A stretch of 38,615 bases of DNA from Alistipes sp. (lineage in GTDB: Bacteria; Bacteroidota; Bacteroidia; Bacteroidales; Rikenellaceae). Positions 1-8,373 of the stretch are shown here, one piece after another. The stretch covers positions 1 through 38,615 of the forward strand of contig JAFQOR010000025.1 of the NCBI GenBank assembly GCA_017403125.1, read 5' to 3'. Every line of letters starts with the position of its first letter. Position 1 is the stretch's first letter. The notes under the pieces were generated by a model. The model had not been told where the DNA came from. It searched no databases and worked only from the letters and a program-made list of their open reading frames with translations. Position numbers and translations under genes: made by a program.

Positions 1-127
1 ATGAGAAGAGTAGAATCTTCGTAAAATAAAGGTTTAAACGGTTTTTTAACGAAAAGTCGTTTCACCGTCAAACAACTTAACACTTTGTCAATCAGTTAAT
101 TCGGAAATAATGTGTTATTCACTTCCG

Positions 128-160
128 AAAAGGGGCAGTCCTTCGTGATCATCCCCTTTT
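128..160 (-). terminator. Intrinsic terminator of the chromate-transporter operon
   Basis: An 8-bp inverted repeat AAAAGGGG / CCCCTTTT pairs 128-135 with 153-160 around a 17-nt loop. It lies about 50 bp past the stop of the leftward chromate transporter gene. Read leftward, the stem ends in a short T run. It could also work rightward. Nothing else gene-like is seen in 1-206. Confidence 0.6.
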
Positions 161-162
161 TC

Positions 163-178
163 TGTGTGTGTGTGTGTG
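163..178. repeat. (TG)8 dinucleotide microsatellite
   Basis: Eight perfect TG units lie next to the terminator and downstream of the chromate transporter stop. They are non-coding, and slippage here would not change a protein. Confidence 0.9.
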
Positions 179-206
179 CAACATTTAGAATAACAGTGGG
201 CAACCC

Positions 207-755
207 CTACGCAAAGCCGTAGATAAGAATGCCGGCAACGCCCGAGAGCAGAATCAAAAGAATGGGGTTTACCTTGCGTACCGAAGCAATGAGCGTAGCA
301 AAGAATAGAAGCCAACTCCAACCATCAATAAAGCTACGTCCTTGGTCCGAATGGGGGAAGATAAGAAGCAACGCCGCGGCAATAATCATGCCTATAACCA
401 CAGGCTTCATGCCCTTGACAACCCCCTTGACATAGAGATTATCGTGAAGACGAAGGAAGAACCGCGTAATAAGCATCATAATCGTAAGTGCCGGAAGGCA
501 GACTGCCGTGGTTGCGACGATAGAACCCCATATGCCCGCAACCTCGTAGCCAATGTACGTCGCAGAATTTAGGGCGATAGGCCCGGGAGTCATCTGCGAT
601 ATGGCCACAATATCGGAGAACTCACCATTAGTAAGCCACCCGTTGTGCGTGACAACCTCGCTATGGATGAGTGAGAGCATGGCATAGCCGCCACCAAAGC
701 CAAAGAAACCTATTTTAAGGTAGCTGACAAAGAGCTGTAAGAGAGTGAGTATCAT
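207..755 (-). CDS. Chromate transporter, half-size ChrA subunit (second of pair)
   Basis: This is an integral inner-membrane protein of the CHR family. Half-size members usually work as pairs to export chromate, though many family members have unknown substrates. The 182 residues contain the family motif FGFGGGYAM near residues 18-26 and the SQMTPGPIALNSA signature near residues 53-65, followed by several hydrophobic helices. Full-length ChrA is about 400 residues, so this is one half of a split transporter. Its start overlaps the stop of the upstream half by 4 bp, which indicates translational coupling and probably an obligate heterodimer. The family call is firm; chromate as the real substrate is not shown. 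Confidence 0.9.
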   Translation of the reverse strand: MILTLLQLFVSYLKIGFFGFGGGYAMLSLIHSEVVTHNGWLTNGEFSDIVAISQMTPGPIALNSATYIGYEVAGIWGSIVATTAVCLPALTIMMLITRFFLRLHDNLYVKGVVKGMKPVVIGMIIAAALLLIFPHSDQGRSFIDGWSWLLFFATLIASVRKVNPILLILLSGVAGILIYGFA

Positions 756-1297
756 AACCTTTTAGCCCTCCTCCCTTGATAAACGGCCCACAATATGCCC
801 CCCACAGCTCCGGCAATAAGGAACCACACGGGCGAGAGGCCAAAATACCAAACCAAAAACGCCGTTGCCAACGATACGGCAATAAGCGAATAGTGCATAC
901 CCCGCGCAAGACCCATTATCGGGGCTACGATAAGCGCCACAACCGCAGGACGCATCCCTTTGAACGCTGCATCGACCCACGGATTGTGTCGCATATCGGC
1001 AAAGAATATTGCAACCATAAGTATTATAACAAACGATGGCACAACAACGCCCAGTACCGCAGCAAGAGAGCCTATGTAGCCACGCATCCTGTATCCCACG
1101 AATACCGCCGTATTTAGTGCAATAGGGCCAGGTGCTGCCTGTGCCAGCGTTAGTAGATCGCCAAACTCATGCTCCTGCAACCAGCGCCTGTTGCTTATAA
1201 CCTCATGCTGAATAAGGGGTATCATGGCGTAGCCACCACCAAAGGTGAAGGCGCCAATCTTCAAGAACGACCAAAATATGGTAAATAGCTCGCGCAT
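752..1297 (-). CDS. Chromate transporter, half-size ChrA subunit (first of pair)
   Basis: The 181-residue polytopic membrane protein is homologous to the gene that overlaps its 3' end. FTFGGGYAMIPLIQHEV lies near the N terminus and AQAAPGPIALNTAVFVGY in the next segment; both match the partner's motifs at the same spacing. The pair probably arose by duplication and forms a two-subunit CHR transporter in the inner membrane. Its start lies 2 bp after the stop of the methyltransferase gene, so the genes are co-transcribed leftward. No metal-responsive regulator is encoded nearby, which argues against a dedicated chromate-resistance locus. Confidence 0.9.
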   Translation of the reverse strand: MRELFTIFWSFLKIGAFTFGGGYAMIPLIQHEVISNRRWLQEHEFGDLLTLAQAAPGPIALNTAVFVGYRMRGYIGSLAAVLGVVVPSFVIILMVAIFFADMRHNPWVDAAFKGMRPAVVALIVAPIMGLARGMHYSLIAVSLATAFLVWYFGLSPVWFLIAGAVGGILWAVYQGRRAKRL

Positions 1298-1299
1298 CG

Positions 1300-2190
1300 T
1301 TATCTTCGGAATCGATAGTAGGTGCCAAAGGGAATCTGCTTATGGCTTCGATCCTCGAAATAGAGCTCTCCCATCTGCTCCATCTGCGGTGCACCGAATG
1401 CCTGATGCACAGCCGTACGCGCCAGCATCGACGAGAGGCCCATGGAGTAGAGGTTGAATACAAGGAAGGCGTCACGCTCCGCCAAGAGGCTTGCGCAACA
1501 CTCCAACATATCGCAAATATTCTCCTCCAACACCCACTTCTCGCCATTGGCACCACGTCCATACGCTGGCGGGTCAAGGATGATGCCATGGTAGCGGTTG
1601 CCACGTCTTACCTCGCGCTGCACAAACTTCATGGCGTCATCGACAATCCATCTTACACCATCCATCGACGACTGCACCATATTCTCCTTTGCCCACGTTA
1701 CCACCTGCTTCACCGAATCGACATGCGTAGTCTCTGCACCCGCAGCACACGCCGCCAACGTAGCCCCTCCCGTATAGGCAAAGAGATTCAGCACCTTTGG
1801 TCGCTCGATACCCTTGCGACGCAACTCCCCCACACTGTCGTATATGAAGTTCCAATTCGCAGCCTGCTCCGGAAAGATACCCACATGCTTGAACGACGTA
1901 AGTGCCAGACGCATGCGCAGATGCATATCGCGGTAGTCGTAGCCCACAATCCAACGCGACGGCATCTCGGGTTTCAGTCGCCACTCGCCACGATCCTCCG
2001 ACTTGGATTTGGCATCGCGCAGAAACGAAGCATCGGCCCTCAACCACTCTCTATCTCCAAGGCTCTTGCGCCATATAGCCTGTGGCTCGGGGCGTCGCAC
2101 CACAAAGCGCCCGAAGCGTTCGAGCTTCTCACCCTCTCCACAGTCTATGAGTTCGTAGTCGTTGATACTTGGGGATAACTGTTCTATCAT
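1300..2190 (-). CDS. Class I SAM-dependent methyltransferase, RlmI/RlmK-like
   Basis: This 296-residue protein has a Rossmann methyltransferase fold. The SAM-binding motif I, VLNLFAYTGGAT, is at residues 133-144, and the catalytic motif DPPAYGRG is at residues 206-213. These resemble the 23S rRNA methyltransferase group RlmI/RlmK and small relatives without an N-terminal PUA domain. The likely substrate is rRNA or tRNA, but the base is not predictable. The gene sits 16 bp after the U32-family gene, another RNA-modification family, and 2 bp before the transporter pair. The neighbouring RNA-modification gene supports a translation-related role. Confidence 0.85.
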   Translation of the reverse strand: MIEQLSPSINDYELIDCGEGEKLERFGRFVVRRPEPQAIWRKSLGDREWLRADASFLRDAKSKSEDRGEWRLKPEMPSRWIVGYDYRDMHLRMRLALTSFKHVGIFPEQAANWNFIYDSVGELRRKGIERPKVLNLFAYTGGATLAACAAGAETTHVDSVKQVVTWAKENMVQSSMDGVRWIVDDAMKFVQREVRRGNRYHGIILDPPAYGRGANGEKWVLEENICDMLECCASLLAERDAFLVFNLYSMGLSSMLARTAVHQAFGAPQMEQMGELYFEDRSHKQIPFGTYYRFRR

Positions 2191-2206
2191 AACTCTATAC
2201 GTTTCA

Positions 2207-4030
2207 CTATTTTATGGTACAATCTACAAGCGACATGCGACACTTTTCGCAGTCGAAGTCGAGGCGATAGCGATGGCGGCCATGCTCCAAATAGAGTGTA
2301 TCGCGTAGCTTCGTACCCCGTTTTAGGCACTCTCCTATCTCGCGACGTATGCAGTAACTCGACTCCATAACACGTTCTCCATGCGTTGTACTCCAACTAT
2401 CCAGGCCCTCGACGATATGCTCAACACCATGACGCTTATAGAACTTGCGCGACAGCGAGTTTACGACGTTATGCTGCGGCGAAAGACGCCTCTCGGGGTA
2501 CTGCGCCATACCATTGTCGCTGCGTATATCGTGTGGTAGCACCCTATCGGCGCGCTTCGATGCCATGAGCGATAGCGCCTCGCGACGCATCTCGGCAAGT
2601 AGCTTGGCACTTGCAAACCACTCTGCGCCGCGCACCTTGACACATGTTACGCGGAATATGGTATCGCCACTTTTTGCCATCTGCTCCTCCGCCACGCTAC
2701 GCATCTTATCCACACTCTTCGAGGCATCAAGTTCGACATCGCGTCGCACCTCAACGGCGATACCTTCGCAATCGACATAGCGAGCTACAATGGCTCGCTG
2801 CGTAATATCGAGCTCGCACTCTGTCGCTATGGTGCGACGTATGCGGCTGCGCTCGACGGTTTGAGAGAAGATATGGTCGTAGTTTCGATAGACCTTCATA
2901 CCCTCCTTTATTGCATCCATGCGATTAGGCACAATGATACCGCCATCGGCACGATTTACGTTCGTGCCAACAATACCCTCACCAGCGATAAAACAGAGCC
3001 CATCGCCGGCACTTATCTTTGCCGCCGACGTTAGACGAAAGCTGTTGCACGACACACTCTCGACCACACCCAAGAACTCGCCCACTGACTTCGGCGTAAG
3101 CAGCGACGCCACGCCAGAGCGCTTCCCCGAATACATATATTCGCCACCATCACGCGAGAAGCTCTTCTTGGGGTCGGGCGTAAACTCTCTCTCGGAGCTG
3201 CCTACCGACAATCTACTACACTCCGGTCGCGAGGCGAGTGCCGCATCGATAGCGTCACGATAGAAGCTCACTATATTCTTAATATAAGTATCGTCTTTGA
3301 GCCTACCCTCGATTTTGAACGACATGACACCGGCATCGATAAGTTCGCCTATGCGTGCCGAGAGGTCCATATCCTTGACCGAGAGCAGATGCTTATTCTT
3401 GATTATGCGCTCTCCCGCAGCCGTCACCAAGTCATAGGTCAGACGACAGGGCTGCGAACACTCGCCACGGTTACCCGAGCGTGAAGACTGCGAACGCGAC
3501 AGATAGCAACGTCCGCTATGCCCAACACATATCGCTCCGTGCACGAAGCACTCCAAATCGACCGTCGTGTGGCGTCGTATCTCGCGTATCTCGTCGAGCG
3601 ACAGCGCACGCTCCAATATAACGCGCGTGAAACCGCTATCTTCCAAGAATTTTGCACCCTCGGCTGTCATGTTGCAAACCTGTGTTGATGCGTGTAGCTC
3701 CACCGGCAAATTCATCTCACGATAAGCCATATCCTGCACGATAAGGGCATCGACACCAACGTCTATAAGTTCTCGTGCAAGTTTCTCGGCACGTGCCAAC
3801 TCTCCCTCATAGAGTATGGTGTTGAGTGTCACATACACTCTAACACCAAAGAGATGGGCGTAGGCAACTACACGCGCGATGTCATCAGTGGAGTTTGTCG
3901 CAGCACGTCGCGCTCCAAAATCGCCGGCCCCGATATACAACGCATCGGCACCACAATCCACCGCAGCGATGGCGGCTCGGTAGTCGCGCGCAGGACATAG
4001 TAACTCGATATAACGTCTTGAACTCTGCAT
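2207..4030 (-). CDS. U32-family protein, RlhA/TrhP-like RNA hydroxylation factor
   Basis: This 607-residue protein belongs to the family once annotated as peptidase U32. Studied members (TrhP/YegQ, RlhA/YdcP) install hydroxyl groups on tRNA uridine or 23S rRNA cytidine, and related UbiU/UbiV carry an iron-sulphur cluster. The N-terminal barrel has HASTQ at 113-117, a run of cysteines at C161, C168, C175, C191 and C195 suited to cluster binding, and the conserved KIEGRLK segment. The long C-terminal half fits the extended RlhA-type architecture. It is the first gene of the leftward operon and starts from a TAnnTTTG promoter divergent from serS. Which nucleotide it modifies is unknown; protease activity is unlikely. 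Confidence 0.85.
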   Translation of the reverse strand: MQSSRRYIELLCPARDYRAAIAAVDCGADALYIGAGDFGARRAATNSTDDIARVVAYAHLFGVRVYVTLNTILYEGELARAEKLARELIDVGVDALIVQDMAYREMNLPVELHASTQVCNMTAEGAKFLEDSGFTRVILERALSLDEIREIRRHTTVDLECFVHGAICVGHSGRCYLSRSQSSRSGNRGECSQPCRLTYDLVTAAGERIIKNKHLLSVKDMDLSARIGELIDAGVMSFKIEGRLKDDTYIKNIVSFYRDAIDAALASRPECSRLSVGSSEREFTPDPKKSFSRDGGEYMYSGKRSGVASLLTPKSVGEFLGVVESVSCNSFRLTSAAKISAGDGLCFIAGEGIVGTNVNRADGGIIVPNRMDAIKEGMKVYRNYDHIFSQTVERSRIRRTIATECELDITQRAIVARYVDCEGIAVEVRRDVELDASKSVDKMRSVAEEQMAKSGDTIFRVTCVKVRGAEWFASAKLLAEMRREALSLMASKRADRVLPHDIRSDNGMAQYPERRLSPQHNVVNSLSRKFYKRHGVEHIVEGLDSWSTTHGERVMESSYCIRREIGECLKRGTKLRDTLYLEHGRHRYRLDFDCEKCRMSLVDCTIK

Positions 4031-4048
4031 AGGTTATCGCTTGACGCA

Positions 4049-4056
4049 CAAAGATA
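4049..4056 (-). promoter_or_regulatory. -7 element TATCTTTG for the U32-methyltransferase-chrA operon
   Basis: The reverse strand reads TATCTTTG, a perfect TAnnTTTG match, 19 bp before the start of the U32 gene. The upstream -33 element is weak: a TTG lies 23 bp away. Confidence 0.6.
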
Positions 4057-4099
4057 CAAAATTTTGGCGTTATGTCGTACAAGATATGCAATAATGTAG

Positions 4100-4107
4100 T
4101 ATCTTTG
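4100..4107 (+). promoter_or_regulatory. -7 element TATCTTTG for serS
   Basis: TATCTTTG matches the Bacteroidetes -7 consensus 31 bp before the serS ATG. No well-placed -33 TTTG is visible. It is divergent from the operon promoter about 45 bp away. Confidence 0.6.
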
Positions 4108-4138
4108 TGGTGGAAAATGTAAATCTAAAAATTATAGT

Positions 4139-5410
4139 ATGCTTACATTAAAGCAACTGCGTGACAACAAAGAGGATGCTATACGTCGTTTGGGTAAGAA
4201 GGGCGTAGATGCAGCCCCTGTCATCGCACATATCGAAGAACTTGACGACAAGCGCAAGGCCTTGCAGAACGAGTTGGACAACTGCCTTGCACAGCAGAAC
4301 CAGGCAGCCAAGCAGATTGGCATGCTCATGGGCAAGGGCGAGAAGGAGGCTGCCGAGGCCAAGAAGCAGGAGGTAGCGGTGCTCAAAAGCCGCTCGACAG
4401 AGCTCAAAGAGGAGTCGGATAGAGTTGCAGAGGAGCTGCAAAATGAGATTGTTAAACTCCCCAACTTCCCCGCCGACATCGTACCCGAGGGTCTTACGGC
4501 CGAGGATAATGTCGTTGTTAAGCTTGTGGAGAACTACACCGAGATTCCGGGCGAAGCACTGCCCCACTGGGAGCTTGCCAAGAAGTACGACATCATAGAC
4601 TTCGACCTTGGCGTGAAGCTTACAGGTGCCGGCTTCCCCGTATATAAGGGCAAGGGCGCGAGATTGCAGCGCGCACTCATCAACTACTTCCTCGACTGCA
4701 ACACCAAGGCCGGCTATCAGGAGGTTGAGCCCCCCATCATGGTAAACGAGGCTTCGGGCTTCGGTACAGGTCAGCTCCCCGATAAAGAGGGGCAGATGTA
4801 TCACGCCACAGCCGACGGCTACTACCTTGTGCCTACGGCAGAGGTTCCCGTAACCAACATCTTCCGCGATGTTATCTTGGAGCAGAGCGAGTTGCCCGTG
4901 AAGATGACAGCCTACACCCCCTGCTTCCGTCGCGAGGCGGGCTCGTATGGCAAGGATGTGCGTGGACTGAACCGCCTGCATCAGTTCGACAAGGTTGAGA
5001 TTGTGGAGGTAGCACACCCCGAGAAGTCATACGAAGAGTTGGATAAGATGGTAGCACACGTCGAGAGCATCGTGGCATCGCTCGGGCTCCCCTACCGCAT
5101 ACTCCGCCTTTGTGGTGGCGATATGTCGTTCACTTCGGCACTTACCTACGACTTCGAGGTGTATTCCGAGGCACAGAAGAGATGGTTGGAGGTATCGTCG
5201 GTATCGAACTTCGAATCGTTCCAGGCAAACCGCCTCAAACTACGCTATCGCGACGACAATCGCAAGACACAGCTCGCACACACGCTGAATGGCTCGTCTC
5301 TTGCACTACCACGAATTGTTGCGGCACTGCTCGAAAACAACCAAACAGAGGAGGGAATTCGCATCCCGGAGGTGTTAATTCCTTACACAGGTTTTGAAAT
5401 TATAAAATAA
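4139..5410 (+). CDS. serS: Seryl-tRNA synthetase
   Basis: SerS charges tRNA-Ser with serine in the cytoplasm. The 423 residues are the usual length. The N-terminal ~110 residues are a charged, heptad-like coiled-coil arm that grips the long variable arm of tRNA-Ser. The class II catalytic core follows, with motif 2 around CFRREAGSYGKDVRGLNRLH and motif 3 around LNGSSLALPRIVAALLENNQ. The ATG at 4139 gives the canonical MLTLKQLRDN start. A tRNA-Ser gene lies elsewhere in the window, at 20,259. The ferredoxin gene follows but appears to have its own promoter. Confidence 0.98.
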   Translation: MLTLKQLRDNKEDAIRRLGKKGVDAAPVIAHIEELDDKRKALQNELDNCLAQQNQAAKQIGMLMGKGEKEAAEAKKQEVAVLKSRSTELKEESDRVAEELQNEIVKLPNFPADIVPEGLTAEDNVVVKLVENYTEIPGEALPHWELAKKYDIIDFDLGVKLTGAGFPVYKGKGARLQRALINYFLDCNTKAGYQEVEPPIMVNEASGFGTGQLPDKEGQMYHATADGYYLVPTAEVPVTNIFRDVILEQSELPVKMTAYTPCFRREAGSYGKDVRGLNRLHQFDKVEIVEVAHPEKSYEELDKMVAHVESIVASLGLPYRILRLCGGDMSFTSALTYDFEVYSEAQKRWLEVSSVSNFESFQANRLKLRYRDDNRKTQLAHTLNGSSLALPRIVAALLENNQTEEGIRIPEVLIPYTGFEIIK

Positions 5411-5422
5411 TTCGTATATTTG
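5393..5422 (+). promoter_or_regulatory. Promoter of the ferredoxin gene
   Basis: TTTG at 5393-5396, an 18-bp spacer and TATATTTG at 5415-5422 overlap the 3' end of serS, about 50 bp before the ferredoxin ATG. The ferredoxin can therefore be expressed independently of serS. Confidence 0.6.
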
Positions 5423-5474
5423 CATTACGAAATAGAGCTAAACTATTTGACACACTCATTAAAACTAATGTAAT

Positions 5475-5645
5475 ATGGCTTACAAAATTTCAGATTCATG
5501 CGTTGCATGCGGTACTTGTATCGACGAATGTCCCGTTGAGGCTATCTCATCAGGCGATATCTATGTAATCGACCCCAGCAAGTGTATCGATTGCGGTACT
5601 TGCGCAGGTGTATGTCCTTCGGAGGCAATTGCTCCCGAGGAGTAG
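5475..5645 (+). CDS. 2[4Fe-4S] bacterial-type ferredoxin
   Basis: This 56-residue protein is a clostridial-type low-potential electron carrier. It has two perfect cluster motifs, CVACGTCIDECP and CIDCGTCAGVCP (CxxCxxCxxxCP twice), separated by about 18 residues. The length is typical of the family. It probably carries electrons for pyruvate:ferredoxin oxidoreductase or similar anaerobic enzymes in the cytoplasm. The ATG at 5475 follows TAAT and gives the usual MAYKISDSC start. A strong terminator follows. The function is clear from the sequence alone; the specific partner is inferred. Confidence 0.96.
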   Translation: MAYKISDSCVACGTCIDECPVEAISSGDIYVIDPSKCIDCGTCAGVCPSEAIAPEE

Positions 5646-5668
5646 CAGATTACCTTGCACAAAGAGGT

Positions 5669-5708
5669 GCGGAGCTATCGATGATTTCGGTAGCTCCGCT
5701 CTATTTTT
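5669..5708 (+). terminator. Intrinsic terminator of the ferredoxin gene
   Basis: The 9-bp stem GCGGAGCTA / TAGCTCCGC (5669-5677 with 5691-5699) is followed by CTATTTTT, 23 bp after the ferredoxin stop. Confidence 0.85.
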
Positions 5709-5802
5709 AGTGGCAAACACACCCCACCCTTTCTGACATGTGACACACCAGCTGAAACTAATGCGCCCGCACCACCTCTTTACCCTCCTCCAATAAAGAC
5801 GC

Positions 5803-5840
5803 AAAAAAGTAGAGCAACCCCGCATATGGGATTGCTCTAC
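5803..5840 (-). terminator. Intrinsic terminator of the 132-residue membrane-protein gene
   Basis: Read leftward, GTAGAGCAA and TTGCTCTAC pair (5809-5817 with 5832-5840), extended by CCC/GGG with one bulged base. Six T residues follow at 5808-5803. It lies 23 bp past the stop of the leftward gene. Confidence 0.85.
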
Positions 5841-5863
5841 GATATTAGGTGTTAGAGCTACTA

Positions 5864-6262
5864 CTACCAATCGTAGCCACCAAAGTTCATAAGCTGATCA
5901 ACAGCATTGTCCTTTGCAGCCTCCTTCTCGACATCTGCAAGAGCCTCCTTGTTGCTCAAAGCATCCTGTCGTACATTCTTTGTTACGTTGCTGCAAAGAA
6001 GTGCCAAAGCCATCATTACTACTGCAATCCAAGCCATGTGATTTGCCTTACCCTCGCGCTTGTTCGATACGAATGCTAACACGATAACGCCAATAGTTGC
6101 CAAAGGCACGTTCCATGCAATAAGTGTCGTGTGGATGCGGCTGAGGAACGTAGAGCTATCGATAAGAGCAGTAATGCCCACGATAAACAAAACTACCAAC
6201 GCCATAACAAAAGCAGCAACACTCCATGCACCGTAGGTCTCAACCATTTTCTTGAAATCCAT
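5864..6262 (-). CDS. Small membrane protein of unknown function (MDFKK paralogue A)
   Basis: I do not recognise the family. The 132 residues hold three probable membrane helices: roughly residues 12-35, 48-65 and 74-92. A charged, alanine-rich tail rich in Lys, Asp and Glu follows and ends in NFGGYDW. The N terminus MDFKKM matches MDFKKL in the next gene upstream (6482-6997). The promoters and 5' leaders of the two genes are also nearly identical, so they look like diverged duplicates or members of one regulated set. The gene has its own promoter and terminator, so it is monocistronic. An inner-membrane location is inferred. Confidence 0.75.
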   Translation of the reverse strand: MDFKKMVETYGAWSVAAFVMALVVLFIVGITALIDSSTFLSRIHTTLIAWNVPLATIGVIVLAFVSNKREGKANHMAWIAVVMMALALLCSNVTKNVRQDALSNKEALADVEKEAAKDNAVDQLMNFGGYDW

Positions 6263-6326
6263 AATCGTAAAAGTTTAATAGGTTAATAAATGTGTTTCTT
6301 ACTATGTATTACGAATTAACGTACCA

Positions 6327-6357
6327 CAAATATAACCCATTTATATGAGAATTGCAA
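6327..6357 (-). promoter_or_regulatory. Promoter of membrane-protein gene A
   Basis: The reverse strand has TTG (6357-6355), a 20-bp spacer and TATATTTG (6334-6327), a near-ideal Bacteroidetes promoter. The element ends 65 bp from the ATG, exactly as for the neighbouring paralogue. Confidence 0.8.
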
Positions 6358-6410
6358 TAAAACTCTATATTTTTCTGGAACTACCCCATCTTAACATCTA
6401 CCTGTTTACA

Positions 6411-6450
6411 AAAAAAAGTGGGGCGCAATCCCATAATTGACTGCGCCCAC
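6411..6450 (-). terminator. Intrinsic terminator of membrane-protein gene B
   Basis: Read leftward, GTGGGCGCA pairs with TGCGCCCCAC with one bulged base (6450-6442 with 6427-6418). Seven T residues follow at 6417-6411. It is about 32 bp past the stop of the 171-residue gene. Confidence 0.85.
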
Positions 6451-6481
6451 ACCGAAAGTATATCTACTTGTTAGCAATATA

Positions 6482-6997
6482 CTACTTCTCCTTGTTGATC
6501 TGCAAGAATGAGAATACTGCCAAAGCTGCCGAGGTAAAGAAGAAGAGGATTGCACCAATATGACCAAATGTGTAGGCATTTGGATCCCATTGGAGGTCTT
6601 GCTTAATTTCAGCAACGGTCAGCTCTCTCTTAACGCCTAAAACAGTCGTATTTACATCAGCCATTGACAACCAGCCGATAAGACCCATTACAACCGCCAA
6701 AACAGCACCCCAGAATACGAACTGCATCTGCTTATAGAGAATACCATAGAGTGCAACCAACGTAAAGATAAGACCCAGAATACCATACCATGTGGTGATG
6801 CCAAAGCGAGTTGCAGTTACTGTCATTCCCCATCCCGATTGAGTAGCAGAGAACCAAGGGATAAACACGAAAATAACCATCAATGCAGCTGCGCAAGTCA
6901 TGATAAGCCACGTGTTGTTCTTCGTATCAACGTAAGGCTTTCCCCACTCTGTGCGACCAATTGCGCCAAAATCCGGAATTAGTTTCTTGAAATCCAT
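6482..6997 (-). CDS. Small membrane protein of unknown function (MDFKK paralogue B)
   Basis: The family is not recognised. The 171-residue protein starts MDFKKLIPDFGAIGRTEW, then has about four hydrophobic helices, near residues 31-49, 70-88, 91-109 and 145-165. A soluble loop between helices three and four contains a Lys/Glu-rich stretch. The first five residues are identical to the neighbouring gene at 5864-6262, and promoter plus leader are near-identical. An inner-membrane protein is likely. Nothing in it suggests an enzyme or a transporter motif. The single gene is bounded by its own promoter and terminator. Confidence 0.75.
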   Translation of the reverse strand: MDFKKLIPDFGAIGRTEWGKPYVDTKNNTWLIMTCAAALMVIFVFIPWFSATQSGWGMTVTATRFGITTWYGILGLIFTLVALYGILYKQMQFVFWGAVLAVVMGLIGWLSMADVNTTVLGVKRELTVAEIKQDLQWDPNAYTFGHIGAILFFFTSAALAVFSFLQINKEK

Positions 6998-7061
6998 AAT
7001 TGAAAAAATTTAATGTGTTAATAAATGTATTTTGGGTTATTTATTGCTAATTACAACAATG

Positions 7062-7093
7062 CAAATTTAACTTCAATTCTTGAATATTGCAAA
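7062..7093 (-). promoter_or_regulatory. Promoter of membrane-protein gene B
   Basis: The reverse strand has TTTG (7093-7090), a 20-bp spacer and TAAATTTG (7069-7062). The element ends 65 bp from the ATG. The downstream leader is nearly the same sequence as that of gene A. Confidence 0.8.
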
Positions 7094-7151
7094 TATATTC
7101 CTATTTTTCTCGCTTGCCACCGATATTAAATCGGGCCAAACACTCTTAACA

Positions 7152-8201
7152 CTACAACAGATGAACTAAAAGTCGGGATAGCGACTGCGGAATATATAGC
7201 AACCCGCGACAGTTCGACGCGCCGACAGCACTACGCTCGAGAAGCTGAAACAGCGCATGCGCAGCGTGCACAACCGAGTGTCGGCAGATGCCCACCATAA
7301 TCTCGCTGTTGTAGCGAAGACTACGACAGTCGAGGTTAGCACTACCGACTAACGTATAGCGATTATCGACAACGAGAAGCTTTGCGTGTGGGAAGATATC
7401 GTGGCATAGTCGTACTTCAACTCCACAAGATGCCGCCTCCAAAGCGCGCCGCCGCATAACACCATCGGCAATGGGGATGCCGCAACGCGCCGGAACATAT
7501 AGTTCGACATGCACGCCCCGCCCAACAGCATCTTCGAATAGGCTCATAACGTGGGGCGGGGGCGCAAAATAGGGGGTACATATCAGCAGCTTGCGATGCG
7601 CCATGCAAAATGCCTCTTCGAAGGCCGCAACAATGTTGTCTCTTTCTCCACAACTTGTCGATGTGTAGATTCTCATGTCGCACACGCTGCTTGAAACGGC
7701 ACTTGTGGCTTGCATACCACTACGAATATCGGCATCGAGAATATCGGCAATAGGCTTGCACGCTCTGCCCTCGACGCGCAACATGGCATCGTACCACACC
7801 CCAAGCCCATTACCCGCGACGTAGCGGTTGGCGATATTCGCTCCGCCGACATAGGCAATACGGCCATCGACGACAACCAACTTACGATGAATACGGCGAT
7901 GCGATACCTTATTATATATATGTAGCAATACTCCACTCGTACGCAAAGCATGGCGCTGCGACGAGCGTAGGCGCCGTGAGCCAAAACCATCGAGCAAAAG
8001 ACGCACAACAACGCCGGCGCGCGCCTTGCGACACAAGATGTCGATAATGACACTACCAAGTTTATCACCCTCGAATATATAAAACTCCATATCTATCGAC
8101 CTATGAGCACGATGCAGATCGTGAATAAGGCGCGAGAAGATGGTTGTTGCACCCGTAAGTAGCGAAATATCGCCCTGTCGCTTGGTTTGAGATGTTTTCA
8201 T
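7152..8201 (-). CDS. Phospholipase D-family protein, cardiolipin synthase-like
   Basis: This protein has two HKD motifs typical of phospholipase D enzymes. The first is HRKLVVVDGRIAYVGGAN, with H105, K107 and D112. The second is HAKLLVVDNRYTLVGSAN, with H272, K274 and D279. The family makes cardiolipin from two phosphatidylglycerols via a phosphohistidine intermediate. At 349 residues it lacks the two N-terminal membrane helices of ClsA (about 480 residues) and resembles the shorter ClsB-type form. It stands alone, divergent from greA. Cardiolipin synthase is the likeliest role, but related enzymes cut or exchange other phospholipids. Confidence 0.85.
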   Translation of the reverse strand: MKTSQTKRQGDISLLTGATTIFSRLIHDLHRAHRSIDMEFYIFEGDKLGSVIIDILCRKARAGVVVRLLLDGFGSRRLRSSQRHALRTSGVLLHIYNKVSHRRIHRKLVVVDGRIAYVGGANIANRYVAGNGLGVWYDAMLRVEGRACKPIADILDADIRSGMQATSAVSSSVCDMRIYTSTSCGERDNIVAAFEEAFCMAHRKLLICTPYFAPPPHVMSLFEDAVGRGVHVELYVPARCGIPIADGVMRRRALEAASCGVEVRLCHDIFPHAKLLVVDNRYTLVGSANLDCRSLRYNSEIMVGICRHSVVHAAHALFQLLERSAVGASNCRGLLYIPQSLSRLLVHLL

Positions 8202-8259
8202 TTATTGCACATAAGATGGTTTACGTGGGTGTGATTGGGCATACTTTATGCCAAAAAAA

Positions 8260-8291
8260 TTTGCCGATTCGAAAAAATGCACTACCTTTGC
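8260..8291 (+). promoter_or_regulatory. Promoter of greA-queA
   Basis: TTTG at 8260-8263, a 20-bp spacer and TACCTTTG at 8284-8291 match the Bacteroidetes consensus well. The expected transcript start is near 8298, inside the longer open frame, which supports the downstream ATG at 8374 as the greA start. Confidence 0.8.
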
Positions 8292-8373
8292 TATGTATTT
8301 CGGAAGGGTTCTAATCTCATAAGGATTGGGATTCATTATTTTTTTGTGTTTGTACCGAATAAAAATTATAGAT

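Noticed and set aside
1342-2178. Rightward 278-residue open frame
   Set aside because: Antisense to the methyltransferase, with no recognisable motifs; the leftward frame has clear SAM and DPPAYGRG motifs.
4148-5017. Leftward 289-residue open frame
   Set aside because: Antisense to serS, which is unambiguous.
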